Shown one piece after another: positions 24,001-40,000 of a stretch of DNA of 64,000 nt. Under the pieces are notes generated by a model that searched no databases, was not told the origin of the DNA, and was given only the letters and a program-made list of their open reading frames with translations. The stretch is from contig NC_135550.1 of NCBI RefSeq assembly GCF_964340395.1, forward strand, positions 22,500,676 to 22,564,675, in the 5' to 3' direction. The DNA comes from Glandiceps talaboti. Lineage: Eukaryota; Hemichordata; Enteropneusta; Spengelidae. A program made the translations under genes and the position numbers. Each line of letters starts with the position of its first letter. Within the stretch, counting starts at the first letter, position 1.

Positions 24001-27000
24001 TCCCTCAAGACAGGTGAGAAATTGGTGATGACATAAGGGATATCAGCAGAACATTTATAGCTCATTTCATTTTGGTTATTTACAACTGCCGACATCAGAC
24101 CATAGACAAACAGAACCTGTTATGAACAACTGAATTGGATTGATAACACTTGACCCAGCATGGTGGAACAGCAGAGACTTGTATTATACACTGTGGTTTG
24201 ATAATAACAGTTTTATGGTCTCTTTATGTGTACGTGAATTGCCAGGGAACTGAACATTTGTTATAAAAGTTTATGGATGTGAGCGCTAATATGTAAAGTG
24301 GCTATAAATCTGTTCTTATCAAATGATGAAATGTAATACAAGTCTCTAATACTTCCACCATGCTGTGCCAAGTGTTAATAATCCAATTCAGTTGTTTACT
24401 TTCCCTGTTTGTAACAGGTTCCATTCATCCACGGTCTGATGCTGGCAGTTGTAATGTCATATCAATCAGAACATTTTCACTTCCTTTACCATGAATGTTT
24501 CAGAATTTCGATACAAAAGCGTACATTCCCAAACATACATGACAGACCCATAATAAAGGCATATGCCAAGTACACTATAGGTAGTCAGTTTAACTTTTGT
24601 TTCAATACAATGCATCTACCAATCATATAGTTCATTACATAACAATAACTACAATAAATGTATTAGCAATGTGCAATACCAACACATTGTAGGTACTTGC
24701 CTGTCATGTAAACTCTACACTGACACATGAAACCTATGTGTATACCCATCTGCATGGTTGTTGATAGTTTACATAGTGCATTTTAATGAAATGAACGAGT
24801 GACTCTGTTGTTCAACACTAAAACCTTTGAGATGAATTTGAAATTAGAAAATGGATATTAAAAATATTTTGTATCAGTAGTGTTCATTTGGATAACCCAG
24901 TGTTATATTTCTACATTCAATACAGGTTATTTGTGTTGTTAGCTGTCCTTGGTCAGAAATCCATTGCCTGTAACAATTCTAGCAATGTACTTGAACATCT
25001 GTTGAACCTGTTAGCTAAGCTGCTGGCTCCTCTACAGTCCAGTCATGGACAGTACTACATAGTCACTGGAGGAGGTAAGAAGGATTTCAATGTTTGTGTG
25101 TGTGTTCTCTGTATTGTATAAACACTATGACAGATGGCACAGTCTGAGAAAATAGGAATGAGTAACAGAAAGAGCAGGATAGAAAATATGAATGGATACT
25201 TTACAAACAATACACACTACTGTAGTTTGTGCTATAAATTGAATCGGTATACATATATTCAAAGCAACACCAAATAATGAACTGTGTTACTAATTATGGA
25301 ATGATGCTTTTGTTATGTTCTGGCAATGTTGGTTCACTATGCAGCTTAACGTGAGAGTTGTTCAATTCAATAGTTGGTGCATTTTAACCAATGAAAAAAC
25401 TGAAGCATATATACTAAAATATACTCTTGACAACCTTTAAAAGTTGCTGATAGTGATAATGACTAACCCCACTTAGAAAAGTAAAAAGTTAAATATATTC
25501 TGAATGCACTGACGTAATAATGTATTGCACATTCGGTCAGTAGTTGACATGATGTTTGAATTGATCAAACCAAAAGTTTTCATAGGACAAATTATTCATT
25601 TCCAAATCCAATCATCTTATATTGTAAGCTTGATGCTATTTTCAATATTTTCAGGTTCTCTTGATCTGTCTCTGATCAGCTGGGTTCTACTGTTCCTATC
25701 CCGTACACTTGACAGTACAGTTGCAAATAATGCCAGCAATGATGACGAAGAAGGTGATTTGGAGAGTAAAAGTAATAACAAAGATAAAGACAAAGGTACA
25801 ACTCTACACTTCCTTGGTATGAGTATTAATCACATCTTAGGTGTGGGTTTTCTAGATACTGCAGTGTTTATGTTACAGGATGTATTATACACCAAGTGAT
25901 TTTCATCAATGTTATTCTTTTAAAAAAAAGAAGAAGAGAGATAGCTGACTTGTATCAAATCGTTTTTGTGGTGAAATATCAAGTTTTATATGAAATGAAA
26001 TGTTGTTTATTCACAGTGGTACTTAAAATGTGATCTATTGCTGTCATAAAAAACTCAATATTGTGTTTTAATTAATGGAATCTCATATAGTTTGGTACTG
26101 CTAGAGAAAGGAAGCAATCTTAAATTACAATAGATTGAATGAAAAAACAATTTTGAAAAGGCATCAGTTTATTTATTTTGTACATTCCAACAATGCTTGC
26201 TATGAAATGAATATTCCATCAAAACATAGCAATATTTGAGGTAATAATAGTCTTCATGTAAATTGTTGATGACAGGTGGGGCATCCAATAGTGTGAATGG
26301 AAACCGATGGGACTTCATTACCAGTGACTTTATGGCCCAAAGTAACCAACCAGTTGGTGTGAAATCTGTCAATCATAGTAGACTTCATAAGAGGAGATTA
26401 AAAAGACAACTGATGCACCATAAACAACAACTTATGGATTTACAGGTAACTTTTCTTTTTCCTGGCCTCTAATTCTGATTTTTTGACTCACAGTAGTTGT
26501 GTGCTGGATTCATCTGTAATCCAGTGTACTAAGTTTTCACTTAATGGTGTTATTCTTGGGTGTATGTGGTGGGGGTGGGGCTTCCCCACATGTAATCATT
26601 AGCTAGATGTCATTTAGTTTACTGTAAAGTTTGGTATGATAATTGTAATTGTAAATATTCAGTGTTATGAATCGTTGTTATGGCTGAGTCAGTGTAAAGA
26701 TAGAAGATGTTGTCATTTGGTGTGATTTTAGTCTTTGATTGAATACTTGTGTTTATGCTAGGCAAAACACAAGATGATTTCCAGCCAGCTTAAAGAAGAG
26801 GGTAAAGGTCAAGATATTGTAGTTCAGCAGAAATTAATGAAGGAACTGAAACAGAGAGCATCAAAGGTAATGGCCAAAACATTTAGAGTTCCTTGGAATA
26901 AGATTTCTAGTTATAGTCACATATGGTAGTTGCATTACAAAATGTATTGATTGAACTACAATAACAAATATGGCTTTCAAGTGTTAGGTTTACTTACCAT

Positions 27001-30000
27001 TTTTTTATGACTATAAAGTATCATACATTGTAGTTTGACAGGTGAAAAATTCAAATCTGTGAATAATTACATTTAATAAGTCAATGGATATGCCTAATTG
27101 CTGTAGTTAAAAAGTTGATGACATGGTTAAGTAGTCCTGTATTATAAACAAGTTTTGTACACATATTTGAGTCTTAATGTTCAGCTTATCGACTGGTCTT
27201 GCCATTCAGTCCAATAACAACATCATACCAAAATGTCCACCCACTTCATAGATACTTAAAATTGGTCCACCCTACTGCAGGAATGGGGGAAAACCAAGAT
27301 TTTTCTTCCTAAAATTTGCAGGCAAGGATAGAAATCAAGTGGTATAATGTTTGAAGTTGGAATACATTAGCTATCATTTGGGTGTGCAATTACTAATAAA
27401 AGTTCTTTGATAAAAATGCTATTTTCCACTCATCATTATAATGTAGGTGACTCCCTATCTTTGTACATAAGTTGCCAACCCAGCACTACATGTATATCAG
27501 TCTGGCTATAGCTTTATTTGTCTCTAAGTCATATATTTTTGTATTTCCCTATGTACAGCACTTCAAAGACTTGTTGATGCTGAGACGTATGACCAACAAA
27601 GACACAGTCAGAGGAGACAAGGATGACAGTAATAGTCAAGGGGATAGAGTGTTGGATGTGGAATCACCTGTCTTCCAATTACCTAGAGATAAGAGTATTC
27701 CAGTTGTACAGGGTCTAATGGCATTACTGTTGTCTATGGATTTCACTTGTCATGTGGATCTCTTCCTGGTTACCTGCAAGGTAAGAATGATTGCATCCAG
27801 CTCTAGTTTGGAGAGTTCAGCTGAGATTCTTTCAGATACTAATGAGGCATATGTTCTAACGAAAAGGACTTGTATATTAGAATGTAACAAAAACAATCAA
27901 ATAACCATGTTGATCACCATAACAACACAAATATACAACAGATGGTAGTGACAATCAGAAATTTAGAAATCAACATAACTTTTAATTAAAAATGTATGCA
28001 CAGCTTACACTTGGTCAGTATGGCTAGATTGCATATCAGGGTTAACATAAGAAAGTGGTATACTTAGGGAACACACTTGCGTATCGTTAGGAACCTAAAC
28101 ATGCATGTCTTCTACGGGCAGAAATGATGTGAAATTTCCACTTTCTCTTATTGTAATACTTTGCACACAATATTTGGGATAATACTATCGAAGAAATGAT
28201 TATATTCCTATTTTATATCTTGGTTGCAAAATTTCTACTCTTTAGGCATATCATCACCATGTGAAAATCTGATGTCCTTTGTAACAATTCTACCTATATA
28301 TATTTGATTTCATAATCTGTATAAATAGTTTAGAATAACAGCGTTGATATGTCTTGCTCTACTAGGTGTTGGCCAGGATATCAAATGCATCAAGACCAGC
28401 CATCACCTTACCAGAGATTATGAATGAACAACAGTTAGAACAGCTGTTACTACTGTGTGTTGGAAGTAACTATAACCGTGGTAACGTGGTATGGGGTGGT
28501 CCATGGGCTTATCATGCCATCACAACACTACTCCTTGATGTCCTAGAAGGTAACTAATGTCTTTAATGAGTAACGCTTAGAAATATTAGAATCCAACAAA
28601 GGAATCTGATGCATTTACTGTGACACTTAATAGTTATGTATACATGGTGCATGTCGATTGCATATACAAAGGTTACATGTAGCATTATTTAAAAGTTGTG
28701 GAAAGTTTTGATATGCCCAATGTAAGAAGTAAGGTTCTCCTACAATGGGAAGAGAACCCATAGATAGGATACACAGTCTGTCAGCAAATAAATAGATTTT
28801 GTTCAGTAGTTATTTCTCTATCTTTTATGGACATGCAATATTGTAATATTTCTATTTTAACCATGGCAACCCATATTTGTTGCGTCTCCCTGATAACCCA
28901 TGTTTGTTGTATCTCCTCCAGGTGAGAAAATGTATCCCATATCTGCTTTGTGTGCTGGCAATGTGACAGATGAGGATATCTCTGTAGCCTTGTCAACAGA
29001 CACAGAGGAAGGCCTAGAACCATCTGGTGCAAGTGAGACTGAAAAGCCAGGAACTTCAGGTAATGTTAACATCCAATATTTTAAAATGTTAAAACAGATT
29101 ATATGGTCACAGACATTTTCACTTGATGTACCATACTGTGAACTAAAAAAAGTATCACAGTGTACAAGTTTACCATTTAGTCAATGTCTACATTGGCCCA
29201 CTTAGTTGTGGTTTTGTAAAGCAGTCGAATTCATCTACCAACACTGTGATATAAAAACAAGTAATCTTGAAATCTTGTGTTGAAAGATAAATTTTGTCTT
29301 CTTACACATCATACAGGAGCTAGTGCTTCAGCAGCTTCAGGGACAAGTCAGAGTAAAGAAGGGGCTACCATTGAAGACGTGTCTGAGTCTGATCCTCAAC
29401 TAGCTGACTTTGATGACATGGGGAAAAAGGAATTTATGGAAGAAATGAACTTTCTATGCAATCAACTTCATGAATGGCATCCTTCCTATGAGAAGAGTAA
29501 GAGTAAGTTACAACAAAAAGCTGCATACATTGCTAGTATGAGTTCTGCCTTGGCCCACTCTGCTGCAGCACTAGCCACAGCCACAGCCAATATGAACCAC
29601 AGTGTTGTCACACAGTCAGCCAAGTACCACATGGCGAATCATTTTGAGAGTGATCCTACGAAGGCAGTGACTATGTCATCCACAATGAATGTATCCATGG
29701 CAATGGACGCAAGGTTAGAAGTTGGACTTCAACTCAGAGCTGAGTGGTTCTTAAAGATAGTATCTGTAATGGAAGCTGATTCTGTAGTGCAGGCATTGAA
29801 TGCCCCATTGCTGCCATTGCCAGGCTTGTTTTGTGCTGCTGGTCAAGGTTTTGATAGTCCACAAACTGATGATGCATTGTTCTCGTCTCTTCAAGCAATC
29901 GTCAACACTTCATCCGTTCAGATGCTCAGTGGCTGCTTTGATCACCTGTTCTCTGTACTTCACATGCAGCAGATCAATCTGGATTTGCTACTTCAGCTGT

Positions 30001-30958
30001 GGTTGACATTGAATGAGAATTCACCGGACAATGAGAAGAATGAAAACTGTCAGTTTGATGCCACTGTTGTGCCAAGTATACCACTCAGTCAATCGTCAGT
30101 GTCCAGTCTACTAGGCTGTCTGGCATGGCAGTACAACGTACAGGTACACACATGGTGTCTTTCGTTCCATACACTGGCACTACTGGCTAATATGAAGGTG
30201 GAAAGCACTGGTAATGAAACAGTATGGATGGCTAATGCTATAGTAGCAGACAGTAATCTCTTGCCTGCATTGATGAAATTCTTATCATCGTTCATGTGCC
30301 AAGGAACAACTTTGACTGGTCAAACCCACTTACAGGTAAGACAAAGTTGTATGTGTCTGTAGAGGTATGTTATATGTGCTATTAAAAGTTGACATTTGAG
30401 TATGGGATTGAGATATATCTTTTACAGCCAGGTACAAACAGATTTATAATTTAGTACCACAACATTGTTTCCCAAATTGTCATTTACTTGACATTGGATG
30501 AGCTGTGGCACCTGTTTGAAGTTAAGGGGTAAATGACACAGTATTGAAAGAATTTATGAAGTCATGTACAAAATGCCATGTAAATCGCTGCAGTATTCTA
30601 GGAAGTATATTTTTTGTTATTGATTATACCATAGACTGGTAGAGGGTCTGTGATTATACATATACATATGATCTGTTTCTGATAAATATGGTTTGATTCA
30701 CTATGACAGGTTGGTCCATCAGCTACTCAGGCAATGTACGAGTTTCTTATGAGACTCCAAGTAAGATGTACATCGTCAGAGCCATCCACTATTGACTCAC
30801 TCAAAGAACTCATGCTGAAATTGGTTGTCAAATTAACAGTAGAAAGGTATGCATTTAGTTGTCTGTATTAATCTAGAATTAGGACCAGTGATATATTGAA
30901 AAGTACTGAAGGCAAACAGTTGTACATGTACCACATAGGATGTCTATGTCGCTGTGTA

Positions 30959-31020
<62 letters not shown>

Positions 31021-34000
31021 CATATGCAATCACCTACAGAGACATTTACTACAAATTCTGAATAATACATAATGATTAGAACAAAAACAAATACTTGTCA
31101 TGTTAAACATGTAGTTCTAACAAGCATGCATGGTGTCTTTTGTTACTTTAATAATTTCTCTCTTGTTTGATTTCTAAATTTTCAGTGGCGCTTTCCAGAC
31201 TGGGCAAGGACCGCTAGATGCACAAGTCAAGCTTCTTGACTATGTGTTAGAACAGAAATACCAACCTAATGACATCAGCACAGCGGTAAGTCTGATAGAG
31301 GCTGTTACTGCCTTGGTACACAACCATATCAAGACCAGTGACCAGTTAACATGTAGAAGCTCTTCAGAAGGCGCAGCAAGCTCAAGATCGTGTTTTGGAG
31401 GTTTGTTTGCTAGTATGTTGAGACCTGGTGATTCCAAATCAACTCAGGGTGAAGCCAGTCGAGATATGTTGATGTGTTACCTGTTGAGGTTGGTCAGTCA
31501 TCTGGTGGAAGTACCATTGAAACAAGAACCTATGTCTCAGATTAGTCATGTGAGTAGCAGCTTGAGTAATGATAATATTGCTGGAAGTTCAAACACGCGC
31601 ACTGCTCCACAGAGCTTACCAGTGGGCGATAATCTCCCTGATGCAGACAAGTTGAGTGCAGGCCAAACACCTTTACAGAGTCCTACCAGTAGTCTAAGTG
31701 ATGAGGAGAAGAAGAGTGAGCAAGACCAGCATCAACAAGACGATACGTCATCTCAGTCGGAACAACAGGATCAGGAGGCCAAGAAGAAACCAACACGGTG
31801 CAGCCACAGCATCGACGGTGAAGAAACTGATGCTCCTAAGGAGAAATGTATCACCGACATCATTCTTGGCAAACTAGACACTGTGTTACATCTACTAGGT
31901 GCACTCAGCTACTGTAATAGTAACACCATGGCTATGATCATTGGTAGTAGTGGACTCAGTCAGGTGACAATGACAGAGAGTTTCAATTCTGTGGACCCGT
32001 TCTCTATTGGAGATTCCGTCTTTCAGGTGTTGTGTATTTTAAACAAGAGAGCTACAACAATGGAATTGATGCTGAGGCCAGTATTGAAGTATCTATCATG
32101 TGGTGTGAGTATGAGGATGAAATCAACGCCATTGTTATCAGAACCTTTACTCTGGTTTGTCCTAAGGACGTTGGACTGTGAGCAGTCTCTAAGAGCCTTC
32201 AATGATATTGGTAAGTATTCAATGCCACTGGCTATCGGTATTTCAAATAACAAACCTCTCACACAAGAATCTGTATTTTATAAACAGTAGAGTGCCTGAA
32301 CCTTTGCCATGTGTAGTACAAGAAACTGTTGAATTTAGTGTGACTGATTGTTATTATGAAAGATTATTGTATGTTGACTTTATCAAATTATTTGAGATGC
32401 TGGTCACAATGATGAGTACCTCATGAAAATATACTTTAGTGTTCATAGTGAAAAGTTGTCGATGCATGGTATATGATAAAAACACTTAGTTATGTTTACT
32501 TAGAGCTGTTTGCCGAAAACAGGTTCATTTCAAACTCTCAATAGAATTAATGATAATTATTTATAATTACTGTCACTGATGACAAATTATTGTGATTTAC
32601 TTTGTGATGAAGCCAACCAAAAGTCTGTCAGTATAGACAACTTTCACTTTAAGTATTAAATCACATTGTCTTTCCTTTCTGATCATGTAGGTGGTATAGA
32701 AGTTATCTGTAACAATCTAGTCCTGAGTAATAGATCTGTGATCAATGTATCACCAAGTCTAGTGTCAACCATCATGCAGTATTTAGGTAATGGTGGCAAG
32801 GCACCAGCTCCTGTTACAACTAAATCATCCAAGAATACCAGTATCGATGCAGATCCATCAGATGGTCTGCACAACTTTGCTCCATATGGTAAGTAGCTGT
32901 GGAATTAGAAATTGATGAAAATACAGAAGAGTATAGTGTACAGTGTCAGTTTAAAATAAAGTCTGATGTATTGTATTCATATGAGTAGATTAAAATGCTT
33001 GTCCTCATAACAAAGGTACTTTAATATAATATAGACAATCATATTGGACAAAACGATGGAGGATTTTAAGAGTCTGTGTTTTAATACTTCAAATTATTGC
33101 AACTGAGAACATTTAACTTGTAACACTGTGTCTTTAGTTGTGCAGTGTTGCTGTTCATCCTGCATCAATTTTGGTATTATGTATTTTATTTTGATATGGT
33201 TCTGGTCTCACTTGGACAATTTTTTTAGCAAACAAACTGCCATAAAACTAAGTACAAATTTGAAATTTATCAAACACAATGAGTGAAGTTTGCAATTGTA
33301 AATGTGTGTTAGAAATGTTTAGTATCTTTGATTTCCAGGTAGCATCACATCTAGCAGTCCAACTGCCCAGCCAGCTGATGTATTACTGCAGTCACAGCCA
33401 CCACATCGTAGAGCCAGATCTGCTGCCTGGTCATACCATTTCTATCCAGATGAATCCTGGTGTGATTTAACTATTTCACTACCCAGTGCAATATTACTGA
33501 AGGAAATTCAGATCCAACCTCATCTGACATCACTAGCCAGTAAGTTATTACTCCTAGCCAGTTAAGTTGGTCTGTTCATTTGTTGTGTGTCGTATTTCGT
33601 CACCTGAGAATTGACAAGGAATGACATGTGCTTTCTGACACCTATATGATGAATTATTGATAATTATAATAACAACACCAGTAGTTTTGATAGTGTATGT
33701 TTGAACCCCTCTGTTGCCACTATTGAGAAATGCAGTGATACGGTATGGATTACATTATCTTTTCAGTAGGGACCACTTTACAACAATGAACATATACAGC
33801 TGTACAACAATACATGTATCATCACTGACCTCATCCAGGATTCTCTCCCTAACCTCTGTAGACTGTGAGAAACACTTCAACCATTTCAAATGTCACATAC
33901 CTTTCAAATTTACCATTCCAAAGTAACTATATTGTACACTGTCCTATTGATTCTTGGAATCATGAACAATGTATTGTCCATCATCTCAATATTATTGTAT

Positions 34001-37000
34001 AGTCTATATGTATTCAGAAATCGGTGACCAACAATGAACAATATACTAATTAAGTTGTGTTGCCATCAGATCTTTGTTACACTTTCAAAATAGAATAAGT
34101 ACCAACAGCCAATGTGAAGTTTTCATACATCTAAGCTTGAAAGTATAAACTTTAAGGTTATTACTGTTCACCATTAACAAGTCTTCAATACATAGAAGTA
34201 AGAAATAAACCAGATTGTGTTTAAATTTATTCAACAGCTTGTCCAGCGTCAGTATCAATTGAGATCAGTCGAGACGGCTCCACCATGATACCTGTCAGCT
34301 CTCCTATCTCAACCAGTGGTTTAACATTCATCAAACTACAACTATACAAACCAGAAGTGACAACATCAGTATGTCTGAGGTTACATAAACCGAGGGATTC
34401 TTCAACTGTTGGGCTATCACAGATCATGTTATTAGGGCTGACAGCGTTTGGAAGCACAGCAAGCTCAAATATCGTTAATCCATTCTTACCAACGGAGGAC
34501 AACGTCTCTAAATCTAGGTAAGTATCTTAATAATCTTGGCTGCCACATTCAGTATGTGTTTATAAACAAGAAGATCTGTAAGACATGCTGTCAGGAGCTT
34601 TTCTGTAATGTTATTTTTAAGCATTTAGCTTCAAGACAGAGCTAAGAAATGGAGAACATCGGTAAATTATGATTGACTGTGACTTGGATATCGAGTAATC
34701 AAAGCATAGATTTTGTCTGCCTGTATAGATTTTATGAAATTTCAAAATTGAATAATCATGAGGATTCCTTTCTCACATTAGAAAGATTGGGTACAAACTT
34801 TGTAGTCTTGCATAAATACTAAATGATAGTACTTGATGAAAATCGAAGAAAACAAAATTTAAATGAATGAATGAAGACTAGAACTAAATAGAATTGTGTT
34901 CATTGATCTGCATGTGTGATTAACTTGATTTTGTTCATCATTCCAGTGTTGGTTGGTTACGAATCCTTCATCATTGTCTGACCCAAGTCAGTGCAGTAGA
35001 ACAACTGATTGGAAGTGCAGCGGCTCCTATACCCAATCTATTGACTACATGCTGTGCATTGCTGTTATCACCACACTGTAATGTGTATGCATCTAATATT
35101 GAGTCTGTACTACTAAAGATTGCACTACATAATACAGACATTGGACTTCAAATTATTGATATACTGTTGAGAAATAACTATTGTACAGCAGATCCAGGTA
35201 AGCATATAATAAGATATTATTTCCCATTTCTTCAGCCAGGGGAAATATGAGTGACCTAAGGGGCCTTGTTACTATGAGTTGCAAGATGAGTACCGAAAAA
35301 AAAACCTAAGGTTATGGGTATTTTCTGGCTCACTGAAGACAAATATTGGAGAATAATATAATTATACCAGTGCAAGCAATATTTATGAAAAATCTGGAAA
35401 GTTGTGAATTTTAACTCTTATTTGACTTGTATTTCGAGCAAAGTAGAACCAATGATAAAGATGTGTGTTGTCATGACATAGATCAACCAGGGTATAAATT
35501 CCATATTTTTTGTCAAACTTGGCTTGTGCACGGTATAATATAGTACATGTATATTGATATGGTATAATATAGTATATGAGATAATTATGGTATCTGGTCA
35601 CTACTTGATGTATTCCTTCAATATTTGTTTGAAATTCATCGTCACATTAACCAACTTATTGTGTATGATTTGATTGTAATGAATAACAGACTTACAAGTC
35701 TCTTTCATTCATAGATGATAATCATATAAACAAGAGAGAGTATTTACAACACTTGATGTTCCAAAGAGAACAGTACAAAGTTAAAAATAAAAGACCATGA
35801 AACACTATTTTTTTGCTTATTAATACATATCTGTTCTGTTGTAATATTTTGTATTTCAAACATACGGATGAAAGAGGTGAAAACAACAGAAAAAAAGTGT
35901 TTGTCACAACTTCATACAAAGAGTATTTTCATATCACAGTGTGGTCTTTTTCAAAGAATGTGATTCCAATGATGACATTGTTAAAATAGGTTTAGGAGTA
36001 TAACCTGTGCTGCTGTGATGTATGTTATGATTGATGTCATGATGTATGTGATTGTTTTTCAGATAACGCATCATCTTTGTTAGGAAGACTGCATGGTACA
36101 TCATCAGATTCAACTGTGGATATTATCTATCAACTTGGTACAACTCAGGACCAGGGCACCATTCATAGGTTAGTTAACATAACATTTATACATCAGTTTT
36201 GATTATAAATGATACATACATGAATTGAATGAAATGACGGTCATATTCACTCAAACAATTCACATACACTACCTCATAAACTGGAGTAAGCATTCAATGT
36301 TTCCACAGCAGCAGTATTTATTGTGTTTGTCAAAAACCCAGATGTAAAAGGCACACAAGCTAACCGTTTGGTCTCCAACAACCCTGTAGATTAATTGTTC
36401 ATAAATAATTGCATCTTACAGAGTGAAAGCCCTGGTAGACTGGCTTGGTGATACTGCTAGAGTTGCTTTACAAAAGCATGGACGTGAACATGGTGGCTCA
36501 TTTCAACGTGCACCCAGGACTCTATCCCCAGCTGAGCAGGGACTGTCCATGCCATCGGCAGCTCATGTACACTGTGTGTCAGTTATAATATGGAAGAGTT
36601 ATGAGAAACCTGTAGAGTATGACTTGCCTGGAGTACTTACAAGGGATTTGTTCAGGTATGTTTAGGACAAATATGTTTTTCTTTGAAATAAAATTACTAC
36701 TTGTTAGTTTTTACTGGATTTTTCACTGCACCAAATGATAAAAGAAACACCAGCAAAAGATTGTGGAAACAATCCTATATGAAAATGACAATGACAAGTG
36801 TATTGCCTTTGCTGATAGCTTTCCTTTGTTGCTAACTGTACATATTTTAAACTGAGAAGTTGGTGTGTGGAAACATAACACAGCTTACAATATTGTGTGT
36901 TGAAAGGAAATCCCTCCTTCACCTAGTTCTTTCCGTGGGTAGTAGAATAGAATGTGATTTAGTTGAGATGATATTTGAACCCTGGCATTTAATTTGATGG

Positions 37001-40000
37001 TATTGTAATGTTAATTATGTTTCAGTTCCGTGTATGAATGGTCAATGGTACTTCCTCATAATTCCATCCTGAAGAGGGCGGTAGACTCAGTGTTGAGTGC
37101 AATCTGTCATGTGCAGCCCAAGTACTTCAATACTTTACTGGAATGGATGGGTATTGTGATGGAAGGGGATCAAGACATCTCTGCACCACTCACAGGTTGG
37201 TTTATCATTCATCATAATGCCTAGTCTAGAAAAGTAGTAGTTCTAGAGATTGCAGTAATGATCATGATGCATGTAGAAATTTGAAGTTGTTTAGTCGTAG
37301 CAGATTTCTTATTACTCTTTAGCAATTTTACAGTGTCTCCCATTCTTTCACTTCAAATCAAATTTTCTAGGAGTTAATATTATGAAATCCTTCATATATA
37401 TGTAACCTTACTAAATCATTTCATCATAGTTGAAACTTTCCCTTGATAGATCAAAACTTATCTGTAACCATAAAAGTCATAAGTTATATATTTGTGTTAG
37501 CGTGGTCGATAATTTTGTGGTTGATGATAATTAATATCCATATTTTCTGGACAGTATACTTAGTTGATGGTGTCTATTGTTGCTAAAATGATATGCTGTA
37601 TCTCAACAGATGATAGTAAAGATGCTAGTAGAGACAGAAGTTCTTCATTGACAGATGACACCAAGGAAGCTACACAAGTGGGTGGTGCTAGTGCTATCCC
37701 CATTGTTGATATACAGCCATTGGTTCTCATGGAATTCGGTCACATGATTCTGGATGAAGCTCATCTTCAGACTTTAGCAGTTGCCTGCCAGTCTCCAACA
37801 GCCATCAAGCAGTTATTGAAATCAGGGTTCCCAGCTGTTCTGGCGCAGGCTCTGTTGGAGTTCTGTACCAGGGAAATCGCACGCAATATTGAAGGTGTAT
37901 CTGGTGATGTAGTCACAGACAGCACTAAGATCCTGACATCACCCAGGTCACCCAGAGGTCGCAGTAGAACTTCGTCTACTACCGAGTCTGATGGTGGATC
38001 ATTATGTTTAACAGCTGATTTAATAGCTCCAGTGCTGAAATTCTTTGCTGAGGTGGCATATGAAGATACAATGAAAGCATGGCTGGGTGGAGAAGAGGGG
38101 AATATCTTTTGGCCTGCTCTGTTGACTTTGCTGTGTAATACCAGTAATAATGCTGTACAACCAATGATGTATGCCAGTCCTAAAAGATCTCAGGTACTCA
38201 GTACCCAACACAGAGCATCAATAGAAACAGCGACTGTCAAGTACTTCTGTAAAGTGATCTCAGCACACCCAGCCAACCAACAGCTTGGTGCCAATGTGCT
38301 GTGTGAAGTCATACGAAGCAAGAGTTCTCAAACCAGTATGTCAGGCTCTGCCATCTCAGGGTTTACACGTAGACTCTTCTTGCAGCTTATGTTGGAGGAT
38401 GAAAAGTTGTTGGCATTTATTGATTCACCATGTCAACTGTATAAAGGACGAACTAATGCAGCTGCCAATATTGTACGCCATCCACGCTATGGAACTGGTC
38501 ATAAGTTTAGGACACATGAAGTCAAACTATCATCAACATGTGGTGATGTTCTGTCAATGGTGTCAGGTAAGTCTATGATTCTGTGGCTATTTTATGGCAG
38601 TTTTCTGATCCAAGTTTATGTGCACATGGGAAGTATAAATGTATAGTAGTATTGCTGCTCCTGTAAATGTAAAACTATCAAGGACAAGGTGAAGTAGACA
38701 AAGGTGAGGATTTAGAAAAACAATGAGTATAAAGTCCAAAGAAAAAAATGCATTTTAGCTAAAGTGATTTAAAAGTCACAAGTCACCACTAACTTATACT
38801 TATTTGTGATACAGATACACCACAGCTTACTGCAAAGCTGATTGAGAATAGAGAGAAACGTCAGAAAGAGGAAACAAAGGCTGAAGAGAAGAAGGAGAAA
38901 GAGTCTCTTGAAGAAGAACCTCAGGAAAATGGTGCATTGGAAGGCTTGCAAGGATCTATGGAAGTACTTGAAAATCTCAGTGTGGCAGCTGGTAAGTCAC
39001 GGTCTTGTCAAAATTGTAAATATTATATGGATTTTGTCTTGGTAAGGAAATTATGAACTAGGATTGAAACTTAGAATCAGGCGGTGACATTGCAACTGAG
39101 GTATACAAACTTAGAATCAGGCTGTGACATTGCAACAGAGGTATACACATGCAAAGTATTTGTTTTCTTCTTGTATTTGAAATATAGGACAAGAAACAGA
39201 AGAGAAGTGAATACAGTTACATAATACATCAGATATTTCATCAGAACTTTGATCTTGTAGGAGGACTTCTGATGAGTTGTTTTGTCATCTTTTGATGAAT
39301 TCAATATATTCAATGTATTGAAAACGTGCAAATAGTAACCTCATGTTAAAAATGGCATAACAATTACCATGCTCCCATAACTAGAAATCTGTCATACAGA
39401 AATCCCAACTGCCTTTGCTTGTGTGTGTGAATGTATCCACCTGTTGAGTCATTTGTAACTTCCATGTTTGCCTTACAGGTATGAAAGTGAAAAGTAAGCG
39501 AGCTGACAAGACAGCAGCTCCACGTCCACCTAGTCGACGTGGCAAGCCTTCACCAGAGAAACCAACTTCTAGTGAACCCATGAACATTCCAGTATTATCA
39601 TTATATCATCATTTGATACCAGGCCAAGCATTACCTAATGAACTCACTGTTGCTCAGTTACTAGTATTACTACAAGAAAGAGGTTTACCACAAGGGTTTC
39701 CATCATTGGATTTCTCTATGAAACTAAGCGCAAAGAGGTTCAGTGCATTCTCTAAATCTGACAGTGCAAAAAGGATGAAAACAGACCAAGGTGAGTCTTG
39801 AATGTTGTCTTTGTGACTGACACATGAAATACTACTTCTAGGATAACTAGAGTTTAATGTTCAGAATGTATTATATGTAGAATATAGAATTCTGTTTTCT
39901 GATGTTGTGTATGTATATTCTGTTTGTGTCGACTGGCATAAATGGAATGAATAAAACTTTTTATTGATTCCAATGTTCCAATTTGGAATATCATATGTTC

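Noticed and set aside
25796-25899. Open frame continuing past BIRC6 exon 26
   Set aside because: The donor at 25796 fits the phase of exon 27; the extension has no counterpart in the family and reaches a stop.
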